In this document: piece after piece, positions 36,387 through 46,289 of the stretch | How positions within the stretch are numbered: the first letter of the stretch is position 1 | Layout: each line of letters opens with the position of its first letter | Assembly: GCF_033095865.1 (NCBI RefSeq) | Contig: NZ_AP019365.1 | Location: forward strand, 378,001 to 442,000 | DNA: 64,000 nucleotides | DNA from: Pseudomonas sp. KU43P | Lineage (GTDB): Bacteria; Pseudomonadota; Gammaproteobacteria; Pseudomonadales; Pseudomonadaceae | Direction of reading: 5' to 3' | Position numbers and translations under genes: made by a program | The notes under the pieces: generated by a model | What the model saw: only the letters and a program-made list of their open reading frames with translations | What the model was told of the DNA's origin: nothing | Databases searched by the model: none

Positions 36387-36396
36387 GCGAGGCAAT

Positions 36397-37200
36397 ATGG
36401 ACAAGGTACTGAGTTTTCACCAGGGCCATTTGCCCCTGCTGATCAGCATGCCCCACGCCGGGCTGAAACTGACCCCAGCGGTTGAGGATGGCCTGGTCGA
36501 GGCGGCACGCAGCCTCCCCGATACCGATTGGCATATCCCGCGCCTCTACGATTTCGCCCGTGAGCTGGGCGCCAGCGTGGTGGCGGCGGAGTACTCGCGC
36601 TTCGTCATCGACCTGAACCGGCCGGAAGACGACCAGCCGCTGTATGCCGGCGCGACCACCGGTTTGTACCCGGCGACGCTGTTCGAGGGCGAGCCCTTGT
36701 TCGAGGAGGGGAAGGTGCCCTCGGCGCAAGAGCGGGCCACCTATCTGGAACAGATCTGGCGGCCGTACCACGACACCCTGCGCAATGAACTGGCACGCCT
36801 GCGTGAGGCGTTCGGCTATGCACTGCTGTGGGACGCCCATTCGATCCGCTCGCACATCCCGCACCTGTTCGACGGCAAGCTGCCGGACTTCAACCTCGGC
36901 ACCTTCAATGGTGCCAGTTGCGACCCTCGGCTGGCCGAGCGGCTGCAGGGTGTATGCGCCGAGGAAAGCGCCTATAGCCATGTGCTGAACGGGCGCTTCA
37001 AGGGCGGCCACATCACCCGCCACTATGGCCATCCAGGCGAGAACATCCACGCCGTGCAGCTGGAGCTTGCGCAAAGTACCTACATGGAAGAGTGCGAACC
37101 TTTCGCTTATCGCGAGGAACTTGCGCAGCCGACCCAGAAGGTACTGCGCAAGCTGCTGGAAACCACCGTGGACTGGGGGCGTGAGCGCTACGGGCGTTGA
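36397..37200 (+). CDS. hutG: N-formylglutamate amidohydrolase
   Basis: The 267-residue enzyme hydrolyses N-formylglutamate to glutamate and formate, the last step of this route. Signatures are PLLISMPHAGLKLTP, VVAAEYSRFVIDLNRP, LLWDAHSIRS and GGHITRHYGHPGENIHAVQLEL. It belongs to the FGase family that pairs with HutF, not the arginase-like formiminoglutamase. It ends the hut operon. Its last 13 bases overlap the 3' end of the convergent giant gene. Confidence 0.96.
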   Translation: MDKVLSFHQGHLPLLISMPHAGLKLTPAVEDGLVEAARSLPDTDWHIPRLYDFARELGASVVAAEYSRFVIDLNRPEDDQPLYAGATTGLYPATLFEGEPLFEEGKVPSAQERATYLEQIWRPYHDTLRNELARLREAFGYALLWDAHSIRSHIPHLFDGKLPDFNLGTFNGASCDPRLAERLQGVCAEESAYSHVLNGRFKGGHITRHYGHPGENIHAVQLELAQSTYMEECEPFAYREELAQPTQKVLRKLLETTVDWGRERYGR

Positions 37201-40200
37201 GCCGGATCACTCGAAGAGCGCGGCTTGCGATCAGGGTCGGCGAAGGCGGTGAGTTCGCGGATCAGGTGTGATTCGCGGGCCTTCCGGCTTCGTTCCAGGG
37301 CATTGAATTCCTCGCTCAGGTCATCCAGTGACCGTTCGGGATAGCGTTCGGGGAGTTCGCTCACCTGGTCTCGGTAATGGCTTTCGATTTGTGCGAAGCG
37401 CTCCGAGTAGGACTGGCGCAAGTGTTGAACCCAAACTTCGTTGGCGGCAGCAAAACGCAGAAAATCCTCGCCGAGTTCCCCGCGCCGGACCTGCAACTCT
37501 GCATCGATCAATTCCTCGAAACTGGGGTTGATCGCATACATCAGCCTATCGACGGGCTGGCCAAGTTGCAGTGGCCCATTCAGTTCGCGCAGGTAGGTCA
37601 GGCGTACCTCGGCTATATCCCGGTCGCCAGCTTCGCGCGTGGCCACCTCATCTACCGTGCGCACGCGATACAGGCGGCGCAGCTCACGATACAAGTTGGC
37701 CTCGCTGTCTTCGCCATCAAACTTCAAATCTTCGCTGGCAATGTAGAACTCGATGTTCTTGAAGGTCAGCAGGGCGCCGTCATAGCAGGTATGGTCGCCG
37801 TCTTCTTGGATCAAGGCTTCGCTGGCCTGGATGTTGAAAAGCGCCCGATCGTCCGGATCAAGCAACGCCCTGACCAGTACCTTGCGAACGCGTTCGCAGA
37901 ACGCCAAGCGGGTCTGGTCATTCTGGTAGGCAGCGGTATTTTTCAATCGGCCTACAAGGGCCAGCAGATCCTGGGCATCGCCTGCTTCCTCAAGTTGCTC
38001 CCAGGTGTCGCGCAGGGCTTCGTTTTCCACCTCCGAAGCCAGGAGCCAGTCCGTGAGCCTGGGTGTATCTTCGATGGGCAGTCCACCCACCTCGTCGCGA
38101 ATCGCGCTGAGCAGGTCCTCGTACCATTCGTCGACGGCATCGAGCCTGAGCGTAAAGCTGCTACGGCTCTCCGATGACACGCGTGCGCGGTGGACGACAT
38201 CCTCCCTCAATGGGTTGCCGTTCAGGCGGATGGTGCTGATGGGCACGCTGTTATCGAGGTTTTGCATGATGAAGGGAGGCAATTCCCTGAGCTGGTTATC
38301 ACTCAGGTCCAGCATTTCCAGGGGTAACAGGCTATTGACCCAGGTTGGCCAATGCTCGAGGCCCATTTCGTTGAGGTTGATGCGTCGCAGTGTGATGAGT
38401 GTATGCGGGACATTGACGATTGTGCCGGCGCGGTTGTTTCTGAGGTCAAGTATTTGCAGCCGGTGCAGTGGCGCCAACGCATCCATGAAGTGCTGATCGA
38501 TCTCCAGCCCGACATTACGCAGTGCCAGAAAAGTCAATTGAGAGGATTGCTGCAGCGCCATCGGCAGGTCATGCGGTGCCCGCACGAACGTGTCCAGGGT
38601 CAGGCGGGTCATGCCAGGGAAGCGACTGAGCAGATCTTGCAGTTGCGCGGTGGTACCGCTGACATTTTCGAGGCAGAGGGTAGTTACGCGCTCGCAGAAG
38701 AACGTGGGTAACCGAGTCGGGAACAATTCCAGTGCTACGCCTGTCAGGCGTAACGGGATGCTGGTTTGGCCGGTTTCCTGACTGCTCCAGAACGCGTTCA
38801 GCGCTGTAGCGATGTCCCTTCTGCCGTTGTACACGGCTTGGCTGACCACTGCGGCCGAGGAGGACGCGTTGAGGTAATTGTCCAGATGATCGCGAAGCCG
38901 TTGTCGCAGCGTCAGATGCTGATTCAGCTGCTCAAGGAAGGCATCGGGCTGGTCCCACTCGAAGTGCTGGCCCCAGCCGTCCTGGTCGAGCATCACCGGC
39001 AGCATGTGGTCATGGCTGATGGCGTTGCCTTGCAGGAGCAACCGGGGATGGTGCGGAACGCCGTGTGTCCTTTCCAGCAGGAAGTGGGGCAGCAACGTGA
39101 TCTGGTTGTTGCGCAGGGAAATCTGCTGCATGCGGGAGGCGCTACTGTAGCCGAGCCCATCCGGCCAGTGTCCCAGCTGCATGTTGTCGAGGCCAAGATA
39201 ATCCAGGCTCAAGCGACTGAAGTCGGGCGGATTGTCGTCGGAGAGGCGGTTCCCGCTGAGGTCCAGGTGGCGCAGGTCGTTCAGGTTCGCGAGGCTGTCG
39301 ATATCGACCATTGAAATGATGATGTTCTGGTGGGTCAGGCGTAGCGTTTGCAGCGAGGGCAACTGCTCTGCGATCAACGGCAAGCTGAACTGGAACGGCG
39401 AAGGCAATGCATCTTGCCGGTAGGGGCGGCTGATCTCCAGCGTTCTCACGTTGGCGAATTGCCGCAGCATGCTGTTCAACCGTGGAGTGTGCTCGCGCAC
39501 GCTCTGATAGCGTTCAGGCTGGGTTTCGAGCAGCTGCAGGTCGCTGACGCCTGCAGTGAAGAAGGTCGGCAGCCGAAGCGGAAAGTCCAGCAGCGACAAC
39601 CGCTCCAGGCGCAAGGGCGTGACCAGGCTTTCGTGTGCTGCAAAGGCGCGATCGTACCAATGCTGGGTAATGGCATTCGCCATGTGCTCGAAGTCGTTGG
39701 CGCTGTAGCTGGGCAATACGGCCGCCATCTGCCGCCAGTGGCTCAGGCTGGACTGCAGTTGGCTGCGTTGCTCCAGCAGATTGTCGAGTTGCCCACTGAT
39801 CGCGTTGCGATCGAGGCTGCGGCTTTCCAGTGATGCCAGGATCTGCTCGGCGGGACGTGGCGTGGGGGTGTGCAAACTGATCTGCCTGATCCTGGCGAGC
39901 AGTGTTTGCCGCGAAATGCTGATGACGCGCGGGCGAGTACCGCCCAATGGGTAGCCGAGACGCCCGTCGGCCAGGCGCATGGGTGAGCGGAAACCGGGCT
40001 CCACTGGCTGCATGCCCAGAATCTGCCTCAGCGCTGGGCGCGGCAGCAGGTCAGCTTGCTGAACCATTGCCTTGAATGCCAGGTTGTTGTCGATCCCCAG
40101 CGCCGTGCGCTGCGCTTCGCTGAGCGCTTCGAACAGGGCACCCTGCAACGAGGCGTGGGTTTTCAGTGGAGCATCGGAGGGTTCACTGCTCATCAGTATG

Positions 40201-42698
40201 TAGCCGGCCTGGGCACTGATGATCGTTGGACCCTGCGCTGCATCAGGGCCGATGCGGGAACGTTGGCTGGGCGAGTAGATGCGCTGTTCCAGGGTGATGC
40301 CGAGATTCACTGGCCAGCCAGGTAACTGCCCGAGGGTGTGCAGCACCAAGCAATCGGTGTCCCAGTTGCGCAACTGGTTCAGGTACAGCCCTTCGTAGGC
40401 GCGGTTGAGCCTGATCTGCTGCTGGAGAAGGCGGATCTCATCGGCCAGGCGCCTGGGCACCTTGCCATTGTCCAGCTCGCCCAGTTCGCTGGCGGTGGCA
40501 TTGTTCAGCAGCTCCTCGATGACGGGGGAGGGCAGCTGCCGATAGCGTGCGTGGAGCATTTCGGCCCCCGGCACCTGGCTGGCGGGCAGGCGCTGGTACT
40601 GCAGCTGGAATTCGCGCTGAACCTCGCCGGGCAATGCCTGCGTGTTTGCCTGTTCAAGGCGCTGGTAAAGCTTGAAGCGGGTAAAGGTATCTTCCAGCTG
40701 GCCGGGCAAGCGCTGGCTGTCGCACAGCACTTTGCGCAGGACATCCTCGTCGATGTCACTTACCCGCAAGGTGCGCCGTACGGTGTTCTCGTCGAAGTGT
40801 TCGTTACCTGCCCCCGAGCGGCGCACCAGTTGGTTTGCCTGCCATTGCTCGGGGCGGTCCAAGGGATGTAGCCAGCTGTCGGTACCGTTGTGACGCAGCG
40901 GTGGTTGGTAGGCGTCCGCCCGGGTCGGGTGTTCGATAACGTAGCCATCGTCCTGCGCAGCACGCCTCACCGAATAGGCTTGGCCGTCCAGAACAAGCCA
41001 CGCTCTGCCTTGGTGATGCCGTAGCCCCAGGTTGTCTGGCTGCAGTGTGGCGGGAAAATCGATGGGCTGGGCATAGGGCGCTAGATCGGTCTGCCAGAGC
41101 CTGGTCTGGCCTTGCGGGAGCTCCACGTCATCGAGCTCTTCAATGAATGACGGTATTTCTACCGGCAGGGGTTCGACCAGCTGCCTTGGGTCAAGGGTGC
41201 TTGCACCGCCCTGGATCGCCTTGAGGGCCAAGGTGAAGGCGGCCATCTCTGCCACGTTCCTCACCACGTCCATCAGGTACTGGTAGGCCTGCTGCCGATC
41301 GTCATGGGCCCAGCTTTCGATACCCTCGTAGACCTCATAAGCCAGTTGCAATGCACAGACACCCAGCATGACCTCGCCAACGGCAGGTATGAAGAGCCCG
41401 GCGACATTGAGTGCGGTGAGTGCTTTTTGCAGCAAGTGCTCGCGGTAACTCACTGCAGTGATGGTATCGATGAGGGTTGTGGGGATGGCGTGGAAGGCGG
41501 CGTCTTCTTCGTGGCGAAAGACTTTTTCCGTGACCAGCCCCTGCAACAGGGAACCACTGAGCTGGCGTGCTTGCAGGTGCAACGTCGCGTGAGGATCTGC
41601 GATACGTTCATGAGTACCTTTCTGCGTCAGCGTCCATGGCATCAGCCGGTCCAGCAACCGGGTCTGCAGATGTGCCTTGTGGCGCTCTTTCATGCAGTGG
41701 TCGAGGTATCTGATATCGCCGAGCAAACGGTCGCGCAACCATTGCTCGCATGCTGTCTTCGATGCGAATTCGCGAAGCGGTGTCTCAGGGTCGGCGGGAA
41801 TGTAAAGCGCCACCGAAGATTCCCCATCGGCTGATCGGTAATCGAGCAGGCGCACATGGGTCAGTTGTACATCCCACAGCGTAATGACACCGAACGTCAG
41901 GGTGGGAGCGTGCACCGGAACATCCAGAGGCAGCGCCAGGGCTGCCTCGTAGAGGCCCTGGCTGATGTCGTTCTGCAGCCGGGCAAGGTGCAGGCTCTGG
42001 GTGAACGTGCAGCGCTCAAGCTCGGCAAGCTTCTGGCCGGTCACCTTGTTGCTTTCACCGCTCTTCAGGTCGCTGTAATGGATGGCCTGCAGTTTTGCCT
42101 GGTACTGGCCACCGATATCCAGTTCACGGCACATGCGGGCAAACCGTTCGGGGGCCATGTCGAGGGTGTTGGGGATCGGTACCGTGCCCATGAAACCTTT
42201 GTGGTCGAGGATCACCGACTTCTTGAGCAGGGCATTGGCGTTATCCATACCCCCTGGCTCGGCTGCGCTGGCCTCGAAGTTGCGCAGCGCACTCTCCAGC
42301 AAGGAATGGGTGGCAAGCGTGTAGGCCTGCAAATCCTCTCCTGGTTGATGGTCGAGGTGCCGGACGTCCAGCAGGTGGTTGTCGGTGACATCCAGTTCGA
42401 TGCCGAAGGTTTCCTTGATGGCAATGGCCAGCTGTTCCTTGGCAAAGGTTTGCAGGTCAGGCAGAGACTGATACAGGGCCTGCACCTCAAGCATGGCGGC
42501 CTGCACGCGCGCATGCTCGCTCGCCAGTGCCCGGGCGATGGCAGGTTCGGCCTGGCAGGCCTGCTGCAGCTCGGCTGCACGTGCGCTCATCACCTGGTTC
42601 ATCAGGGTATGGGTCGATGGCGGAGCGTTTTTCATCCAGTCGGGGGTTTTTCCGGCGATCAGCGCATAGGGGATGCCGTTGTCTTTTTCCAAGGTCAT
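37188..42698 (-). CDS. Giant LRR protein with C-terminal NEL-type E3 ubiquitin ligase domain
   Basis: The 1836-residue protein has these parts: an N-terminal DUF6543/dermonecrotic-toxin-like region (about 60-420, with VILDHKGFMGT, CRELDIGGQYQAKLQAI); a hydrophobic stretch (about 425-460); a module around 570-620 (WLVLDGQAYSVRR, HNGTDSWLHPLD) that recurs in the gene at 61038; two leucine-rich-repeat clusters (about 1100-1215 with LRHLDLSGNRLSDDNPPDF, and 1410-1500 with LEMLDLSDNQLRELPPF); and a NEL domain (about 1510-1836). The catalytic CxD motif is CYD with Cys1638, in a setting like that of IpaH/SspH ligases (DWLLASEVENEALRDTWEQL). NEL enzymes ubiquitinate proteins of eukaryotic hosts. No secretion apparatus lies nearby. 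It stands alone, divergent from pip. Confidence 0.87.
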   Translation of the reverse strand: MTLEKDNGIPYALIAGKTPDWMKNAPPSTHTLMNQVMSARAAELQQACQAEPAIARALASEHARVQAAMLEVQALYQSLPDLQTFAKEQLAIAIKETFGIELDVTDNHLLDVRHLDHQPGEDLQAYTLATHSLLESALRNFEASAAEPGGMDNANALLKKSVILDHKGFMGTVPIPNTLDMAPERFARMCRELDIGGQYQAKLQAIHYSDLKSGESNKVTGQKLAELERCTFTQSLHLARLQNDISQGLYEAALALPLDVPVHAPTLTFGVITLWDVQLTHVRLLDYRSADGESSVALYIPADPETPLREFASKTACEQWLRDRLLGDIRYLDHCMKERHKAHLQTRLLDRLMPWTLTQKGTHERIADPHATLHLQARQLSGSLLQGLVTEKVFRHEEDAAFHAIPTTLIDTITAVSYREHLLQKALTALNVAGLFIPAVGEVMLGVCALQLAYEVYEGIESWAHDDRQQAYQYLMDVVRNVAEMAAFTLALKAIQGGASTLDPRQLVEPLPVEIPSFIEELDDVELPQGQTRLWQTDLAPYAQPIDFPATLQPDNLGLRHHQGRAWLVLDGQAYSVRRAAQDDGYVIEHPTRADAYQPPLRHNGTDSWLHPLDRPEQWQANQLVRRSGAGNEHFDENTVRRTLRVSDIDEDVLRKVLCDSQRLPGQLEDTFTRFKLYQRLEQANTQALPGEVQREFQLQYQRLPASQVPGAEMLHARYRQLPSPVIEELLNNATASELGELDNGKVPRRLADEIRLLQQQIRLNRAYEGLYLNQLRNWDTDCLVLHTLGQLPGWPVNLGITLEQRIYSPSQRSRIGPDAAQGPTIISAQAGYILMSSEPSDAPLKTHASLQGALFEALSEAQRTALGIDNNLAFKAMVQQADLLPRPALRQILGMQPVEPGFRSPMRLADGRLGYPLGGTRPRVISISRQTLLARIRQISLHTPTPRPAEQILASLESRSLDRNAISGQLDNLLEQRSQLQSSLSHWRQMAAVLPSYSANDFEHMANAITQHWYDRAFAAHESLVTPLRLERLSLLDFPLRLPTFFTAGVSDLQLLETQPERYQSVREHTPRLNSMLRQFANVRTLEISRPYRQDALPSPFQFSLPLIAEQLPSLQTLRLTHQNIIISMVDIDSLANLNDLRHLDLSGNRLSDDNPPDFSRLSLDYLGLDNMQLGHWPDGLGYSSASRMQQISLRNNQITLLPHFLLERTHGVPHHPRLLLQGNAISHDHMLPVMLDQDGWGQHFEWDQPDAFLEQLNQHLTLRQRLRDHLDNYLNASSSAAVVSQAVYNGRRDIATALNAFWSSQETGQTSIPLRLTGVALELFPTRLPTFFCERVTTLCLENVSGTTAQLQDLLSRFPGMTRLTLDTFVRAPHDLPMALQQSSQLTFLALRNVGLEIDQHFMDALAPLHRLQILDLRNNRAGTIVNVPHTLITLRRINLNEMGLEHWPTWVNSLLPLEMLDLSDNQLRELPPFIMQNLDNSVPISTIRLNGNPLREDVVHRARVSSESRSSFTLRLDAVDEWYEDLLSAIRDEVGGLPIEDTPRLTDWLLASEVENEALRDTWEQLEEAGDAQDLLALVGRLKNTAAYQNDQTRLAFCERVRKVLVRALLDPDDRALFNIQASEALIQEDGDHTCYDGALLTFKNIEFYIASEDLKFDGEDSEANLYRELRRLYRVRTVDEVATREAGDRDIAEVRLTYLRELNGPLQLGQPVDRLMYAINPSFEELIDAELQVRRGELGEDFLRFAAANEVWVQHLRQSYSERFAQIESHYRDQVSELPERYPERSLDDLSEEFNALERSRKARESHLIRELTAFADPDRKPRSSSDPAQRP

Positions 42699-42880
42699 GG
42701 TGAGCCCTAAGTGAAGTGGAAGGCTCAGCGACTATGGCCATGCGCCTGGCGCGCATGTGGTAGATAATTCCGCTCGGTGACGCCTCGAACTTTGCCGTTC
42801 TACGGTACGAGGACATGCTCAAAGCGCAATTCAGGTTTATGATGCCCAACGGCAGACAATATCCTCACACGGAGTGCGCA

Positions 42881-43852
42881 ATGCAGACCCTGTACCCGCA
42901 GATCAAACCCTACGCCCGGCACGATCTGGCCGTGGAAGCGCCGCATGTGCTTTATGTCGACGAGAGCGGTTCGCCGGAAGGTCTGCCGGTGGTGTTCATC
43001 CACGGTGGCCCGGGCGCGGGTTGCGATGCCCAGAGCCGCTGCTATTTCGACCCCAACCTGTACCGCATCATTACCTTCGACCAGCGCGGCTGTGGTCGCT
43101 CCACGCCCCATGCGAGCCTGGAGAACAACACCACCTGGCACCTGGTCGAAGACCTCGAACGCATTCGCAAGCACCTGGGGATCGACAAATGGGTGCTGTT
43201 CGGCGGCTCGTGGGGCTCGACCCTGGCCCTGGCCTATGCCCAGACCCACCCCGAGCGGGTGCATGGCCTGATCCTGCGGGGCATCTTCCTGTGCAGGCCT
43301 CAGGAGATTCAGTGGTTCTACCAGGAGGGCGCCAGCCGCCTGTTCCCAGACTACTGGCAGGACTACATCGCGCCGATCCCGCCGGAAGAGCGCGGTGATC
43401 TGGTCAAGGCCTTCCACAAGCGCCTCACCGGCAACGACCAGATCGCCCAGATGCACGCTGCCAAGGCCTGGTCCACCTGGGAAGGCCGTACCGCGACCCT
43501 GCGCCCCAACCCGCTGGTGGTCGACCGCTTCTCCGAGCCGCAACGGGCTTTGTCTATCGCGCGCATCGAATGCCACTACTTCATGAACGATGCCTTCCTC
43601 GAGCCGGACCAGCTGATCCGCGACATGCCCAAGATCGCCCACCTGCCGGCCGTGATCGTGCATGGCCGCTATGACGTGATCTGCCCGCTGGACAACGCCT
43701 GGGCGTTGCATCAGGCCTGGCCGAACAGCGAGCTCAAGGTGATCCGCGACGCAGGCCACGCCGCCTCCGAGCCGGGTATTACCGATGCCTTGGTACGTGC
43801 GGCCGACCAGATGGCCCGCCGCCTGCTCGACCTGCCCCTGGAAGAAGCATGA
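42881..43852 (+). CDS. pip: Proline iminopeptidase
   Basis: The 323-residue alpha/beta hydrolase removes N-terminal proline from peptides. It shows the oxyanion motif [20 protein letters not shown], the nucleophile elbow [10 protein letters not shown], the Asp in [10 protein letters not shown] and the His in [10 protein letters not shown]. The ATG at 42881 has CGGAG ten bases upstream. The in-frame start at 42815 would add a non-conserved stretch. It overlaps dtd by four bases (ATGA). Confidence 0.95.
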   Translation: MQTLYPQIKPYARHDLAVEAPHVLYVDESGSPEGLPVVFIHGGPGAGCDAQSRCYFDPNLYRIITFDQRGCGRSTPHASLENNTTWHLVEDLERIRKHLGIDKWVLFGGSWGSTLALAYAQTHPERVHGLILRGIFLCRPQEIQWFYQEGASRLFPDYWQDYIAPIPPEERGDLVKAFHKRLTGNDQIAQMHAAKAWSTWEGRTATLRPNPLVVDRFSEPQRALSIARIECHYFMNDAFLEPDQLIRDMPKIAHLPAVIVHGRYDVICPLDNAWALHQAWPNSELKVIRDAGHAASEPGITDALVRAADQMARRLLDLPLEEA

Positions 43853-44286
43853 GGGGGTTGTTGCAGCGCGTGCGAGGCGCGCGGGTAGAAGTGGCCGGCG
43901 AGATCGTCGGTGCCGTTGACCAGGGCCTGTTGGTGCTGGTGGCGGTCGAGCCTGAAGATACCCGCGAGCATGCCGATAAGCTGTTGCACAAGCTGCTCAA
44001 CTACAGGGTGTTCAGTGATGAGCAGGGCAAGATGAACCTGTCGCTCAAGGATGTCGGTGGTGGTTTGCTGCTGGTGTCTCAGTTCACCCTGGCCGCAGAC
44101 ACCCGCAGCGGCATGCGCCCGGGCTTCTCTACCGCCGCGCCGCCGGCGCTGGGGGCGGAGCTGTTCGACTACCTTTTGCAACAAGCCCAGGGCCAGCATG
44201 CCACGGTGGCGAGCGGGCGCTTCGGTGCAGACATGCAGGTGCACCTCGTCAATGATGGCCCGGTGACATTTCTGTTACAAATATGA
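43849..44286 (+). CDS. dtd: D-aminoacyl-tRNA deacylase
   Basis: The 145-residue enzyme cleaves D-amino acids (and glycine on tRNA-Ala) from tRNA, protecting translation. Its signatures are [12 protein letters not shown] at the start, [17 protein letters not shown] with the catalytic-pocket SQFTL, and the C-terminal [10 protein letters not shown] with the Gly-cisPro motif. The length is normal. It is translationally coupled to pip. Confidence 0.96.
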   Translation: MRGLLQRVRGARVEVAGEIVGAVDQGLLVLVAVEPEDTREHADKLLHKLLNYRVFSDEQGKMNLSLKDVGGGLLLVSQFTLAADTRSGMRPGFSTAAPPALGAELFDYLLQQAQGQHATVASGRFGADMQVHLVNDGPVTFLLQI

Positions 44287-44289
44287 GGT

Positions 44290-44325
44290 AAAAAAACCCT
44301 TTGTTTATAGGAAAACAAGGGGTTT
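44290..44325 (+). terminator. Terminator downstream of dtd
   Basis: AACCCTTTGTTT pairs with AAAACAAGGGGTT across a short loop, preceded by an A-run and followed by TTTTG. The stem has one mismatch. The rest of the gap to opgG (to 44549) shows no gene I can support. Confidence 0.6.
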
Positions 44326-44549
44326 TGTACGATAAATAGTTGGTTCAGCCTGATGCGTTGTAACGCGTCCTGCTGGATAATCGCGCGCTGCGTGAGCCTG
44401 CGTTCGCAGGTTCGTTTCACTCTGACTCGAGCATTGTCTGGATCCGTTTGGGGAATCATTACGCCCTCACGGGGTCCGAACAGTGCTCGCCAACCCGGCA
44501 TTTGTCGCTGGCCGTTGGTTTCATGATCTGTTTTCGGCGAGGGTTGCTC

Positions 44550-46289
44550 GTGATTGTTAGTCCCCAAAAAGCATCAAGTATCCCCGGCACTCGGCTGCGC
44601 AAGGCCCTGATGGCCAGTGTCGCACTGGTCGGCCTGATGAGCGCGGGCCAGCTGTGGGCATTCAATCTTGACGATGTTGCAGCCAAGGCAAAGGATCTGG
44701 CCGGCCAGAAGTACGAAGCACCTAAAAGCAATCTGCCGGCAGTCTTCCGCGACATGAAGTTCGCCGACTACCAGAAGATTCACTTCCTGCAGGAAAAGGC
44801 CGAGTGGGCCAAGGACAAGACCCCGTTCAAGCTGTCGTTCTATCACCAGGGCATGCATTTCGACACGCCGGTGAAGATCAACGAAGTCACGGCGAGCAAG
44901 GTCGAGGAAATCAAGTACGACCCGAGCCGCTTCGAGTTCGGTGACGTGCCGCACGACCCGGAAACCACCAAGAACCTGGGCTATGCCGGTTTCCGCGTGC
45001 TGTATCCGATCAACAAGGCCGACAAGCAGGACGAGATCATGACCCTGCTGGGGGCCAGCTACTTCCGCGTGGTCGGCAAAGGCCATGTGTACGGCTTGTC
45101 GGCCCGTGGCCTGGCAATCGACACCGCACTGCCATCGGGCGAGGAATTCCCGCGCTTCACCGAGTTCTGGGTAGAAAAGCCCAAGCCGGCCGACAAGCAT
45201 CTGGTGATCTACGCGTTGCTCGACTCGCCGCGCTCCACCGGCGCTTATAAGCTGATCCTGCGTCCAGGCAGCGACACCGTGGTCGACGTGCAGTCCCGCG
45301 TGTTCCTGCGTGACCATGTCAGCCGCCTGGGTATCGCGCCGCTGACCAGCATGTACCTGTTCGGCCCCAACCAGCCGTCCAAGGTCCTGAACTACCGCCC
45401 GGCCCTGCATGACTCCGAAGGCCTGTCGATTCACGCGGCCAACGGCGAGTGGCTGTGGCGCCCGCTGAACAACCCGAAACACCTGGCCGTGAGCAACTTC
45501 AGTGTCGAGAACCCGCGTGGTTTCGGCCTGATGCAGCGCCAGCGCGCCTTCAGCGACTATGAAGACCTCGATGACAACTACCAGAAGCGCCCGAGCGCCT
45601 GGATCGAGCCGAAGGGCGACTGGGGCAAGGGCACCGTCGACCTGGTCGAGATCCCGACCGCGGACGAAACCAACGACAACATCGTTGCCTTCTGGAGCCC
45701 CGAGACGCTGCCTGAGCCAGGCAAGCCGATCGAGTACGCCTACCGCCTGCACTGGACCATCGACGAACAGCAGTTCCAGGCGCAGGATCTGGGTTGGGTC
45801 AAGCAGACCCTGCGTTCCACCGGTGACGTCAAGCAGTCCAACCTGATCCGCCAGCCGGACGGCAGCGTTGCCTTCCTGGTCGACTTCGCAGGCCCGGCCC
45901 TGGCCGCCCTGCCGGAAGACACCGCGGTACGCAGCCAGATCAGCGTCGGTGACAACGCCGAGGTGGTCGAGAACAATCTGCGCTATAACCCAGAAACCAA
46001 AGGCTGGCGCCTGACCCTGCGGTTGAAGGTCAAGGAAGCCAACAAGGCCACCGAAATGCGCGCAGCACTGGTCCGTGACGTACCGGTCGAGCCGGCCAAG
46101 CCTGCCCAGGACAGCAAGCAGGACAAGGCGGCTGCCAAGCACGCCAAGCACGAAAAAACTGCCAAGGCGCAGGAGCCAGCCAAGGCCGAACAACCAGCCG
46201 CCGATGCGGCGTCCACCAACGGGACCCCGGCCACCACGGAAAAAGTGCTGACCGAGACCTGGAGCTATCAGTTGCCTGCCGATGAGTAA
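44550..46289 (+). CDS. opgG: Glucan biosynthesis protein OpgG
   Basis: The 579-residue periplasmic protein has a signal peptide (hydrophobic core about residues 17-32, [11 protein letters not shown]). The OpgG body follows: [47 protein letters not shown] and [20 protein letters not shown]. It is needed for assembly and branching of osmoregulated periplasmic glucans with OpgH. The C-terminal tail (about 540-575) is rich in Lys, Ala and Pro ([20 protein letters not shown]). I chose the GTG at 44550, giving an N-terminus [12 protein letters not shown]; upstream in-frame codons lack family sequence. Its end overlaps opgH by eight bases. Confidence 0.93.
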   Translation: MIVSPQKASSIPGTRLRKALMASVALVGLMSAGQLWAFNLDDVAAKAKDLAGQKYEAPKSNLPAVFRDMKFADYQKIHFLQEKAEWAKDKTPFKLSFYHQGMHFDTPVKINEVTASKVEEIKYDPSRFEFGDVPHDPETTKNLGYAGFRVLYPINKADKQDEIMTLLGASYFRVVGKGHVYGLSARGLAIDTALPSGEEFPRFTEFWVEKPKPADKHLVIYALLDSPRSTGAYKLILRPGSDTVVDVQSRVFLRDHVSRLGIAPLTSMYLFGPNQPSKVLNYRPALHDSEGLSIHAANGEWLWRPLNNPKHLAVSNFSVENPRGFGLMQRQRAFSDYEDLDDNYQKRPSAWIEPKGDWGKGTVDLVEIPTADETNDNIVAFWSPETLPEPGKPIEYAYRLHWTIDEQQFQAQDLGWVKQTLRSTGDVKQSNLIRQPDGSVAFLVDFAGPALAALPEDTAVRSQISVGDNAEVVENNLRYNPETKGWRLTLRLKVKEANKATEMRAALVRDVPVEPAKPAQDSKQDKAAAKHAKHEKTAKAQEPAKAEQPAADAASTNGTPATTEKVLTETWSYQLPADE

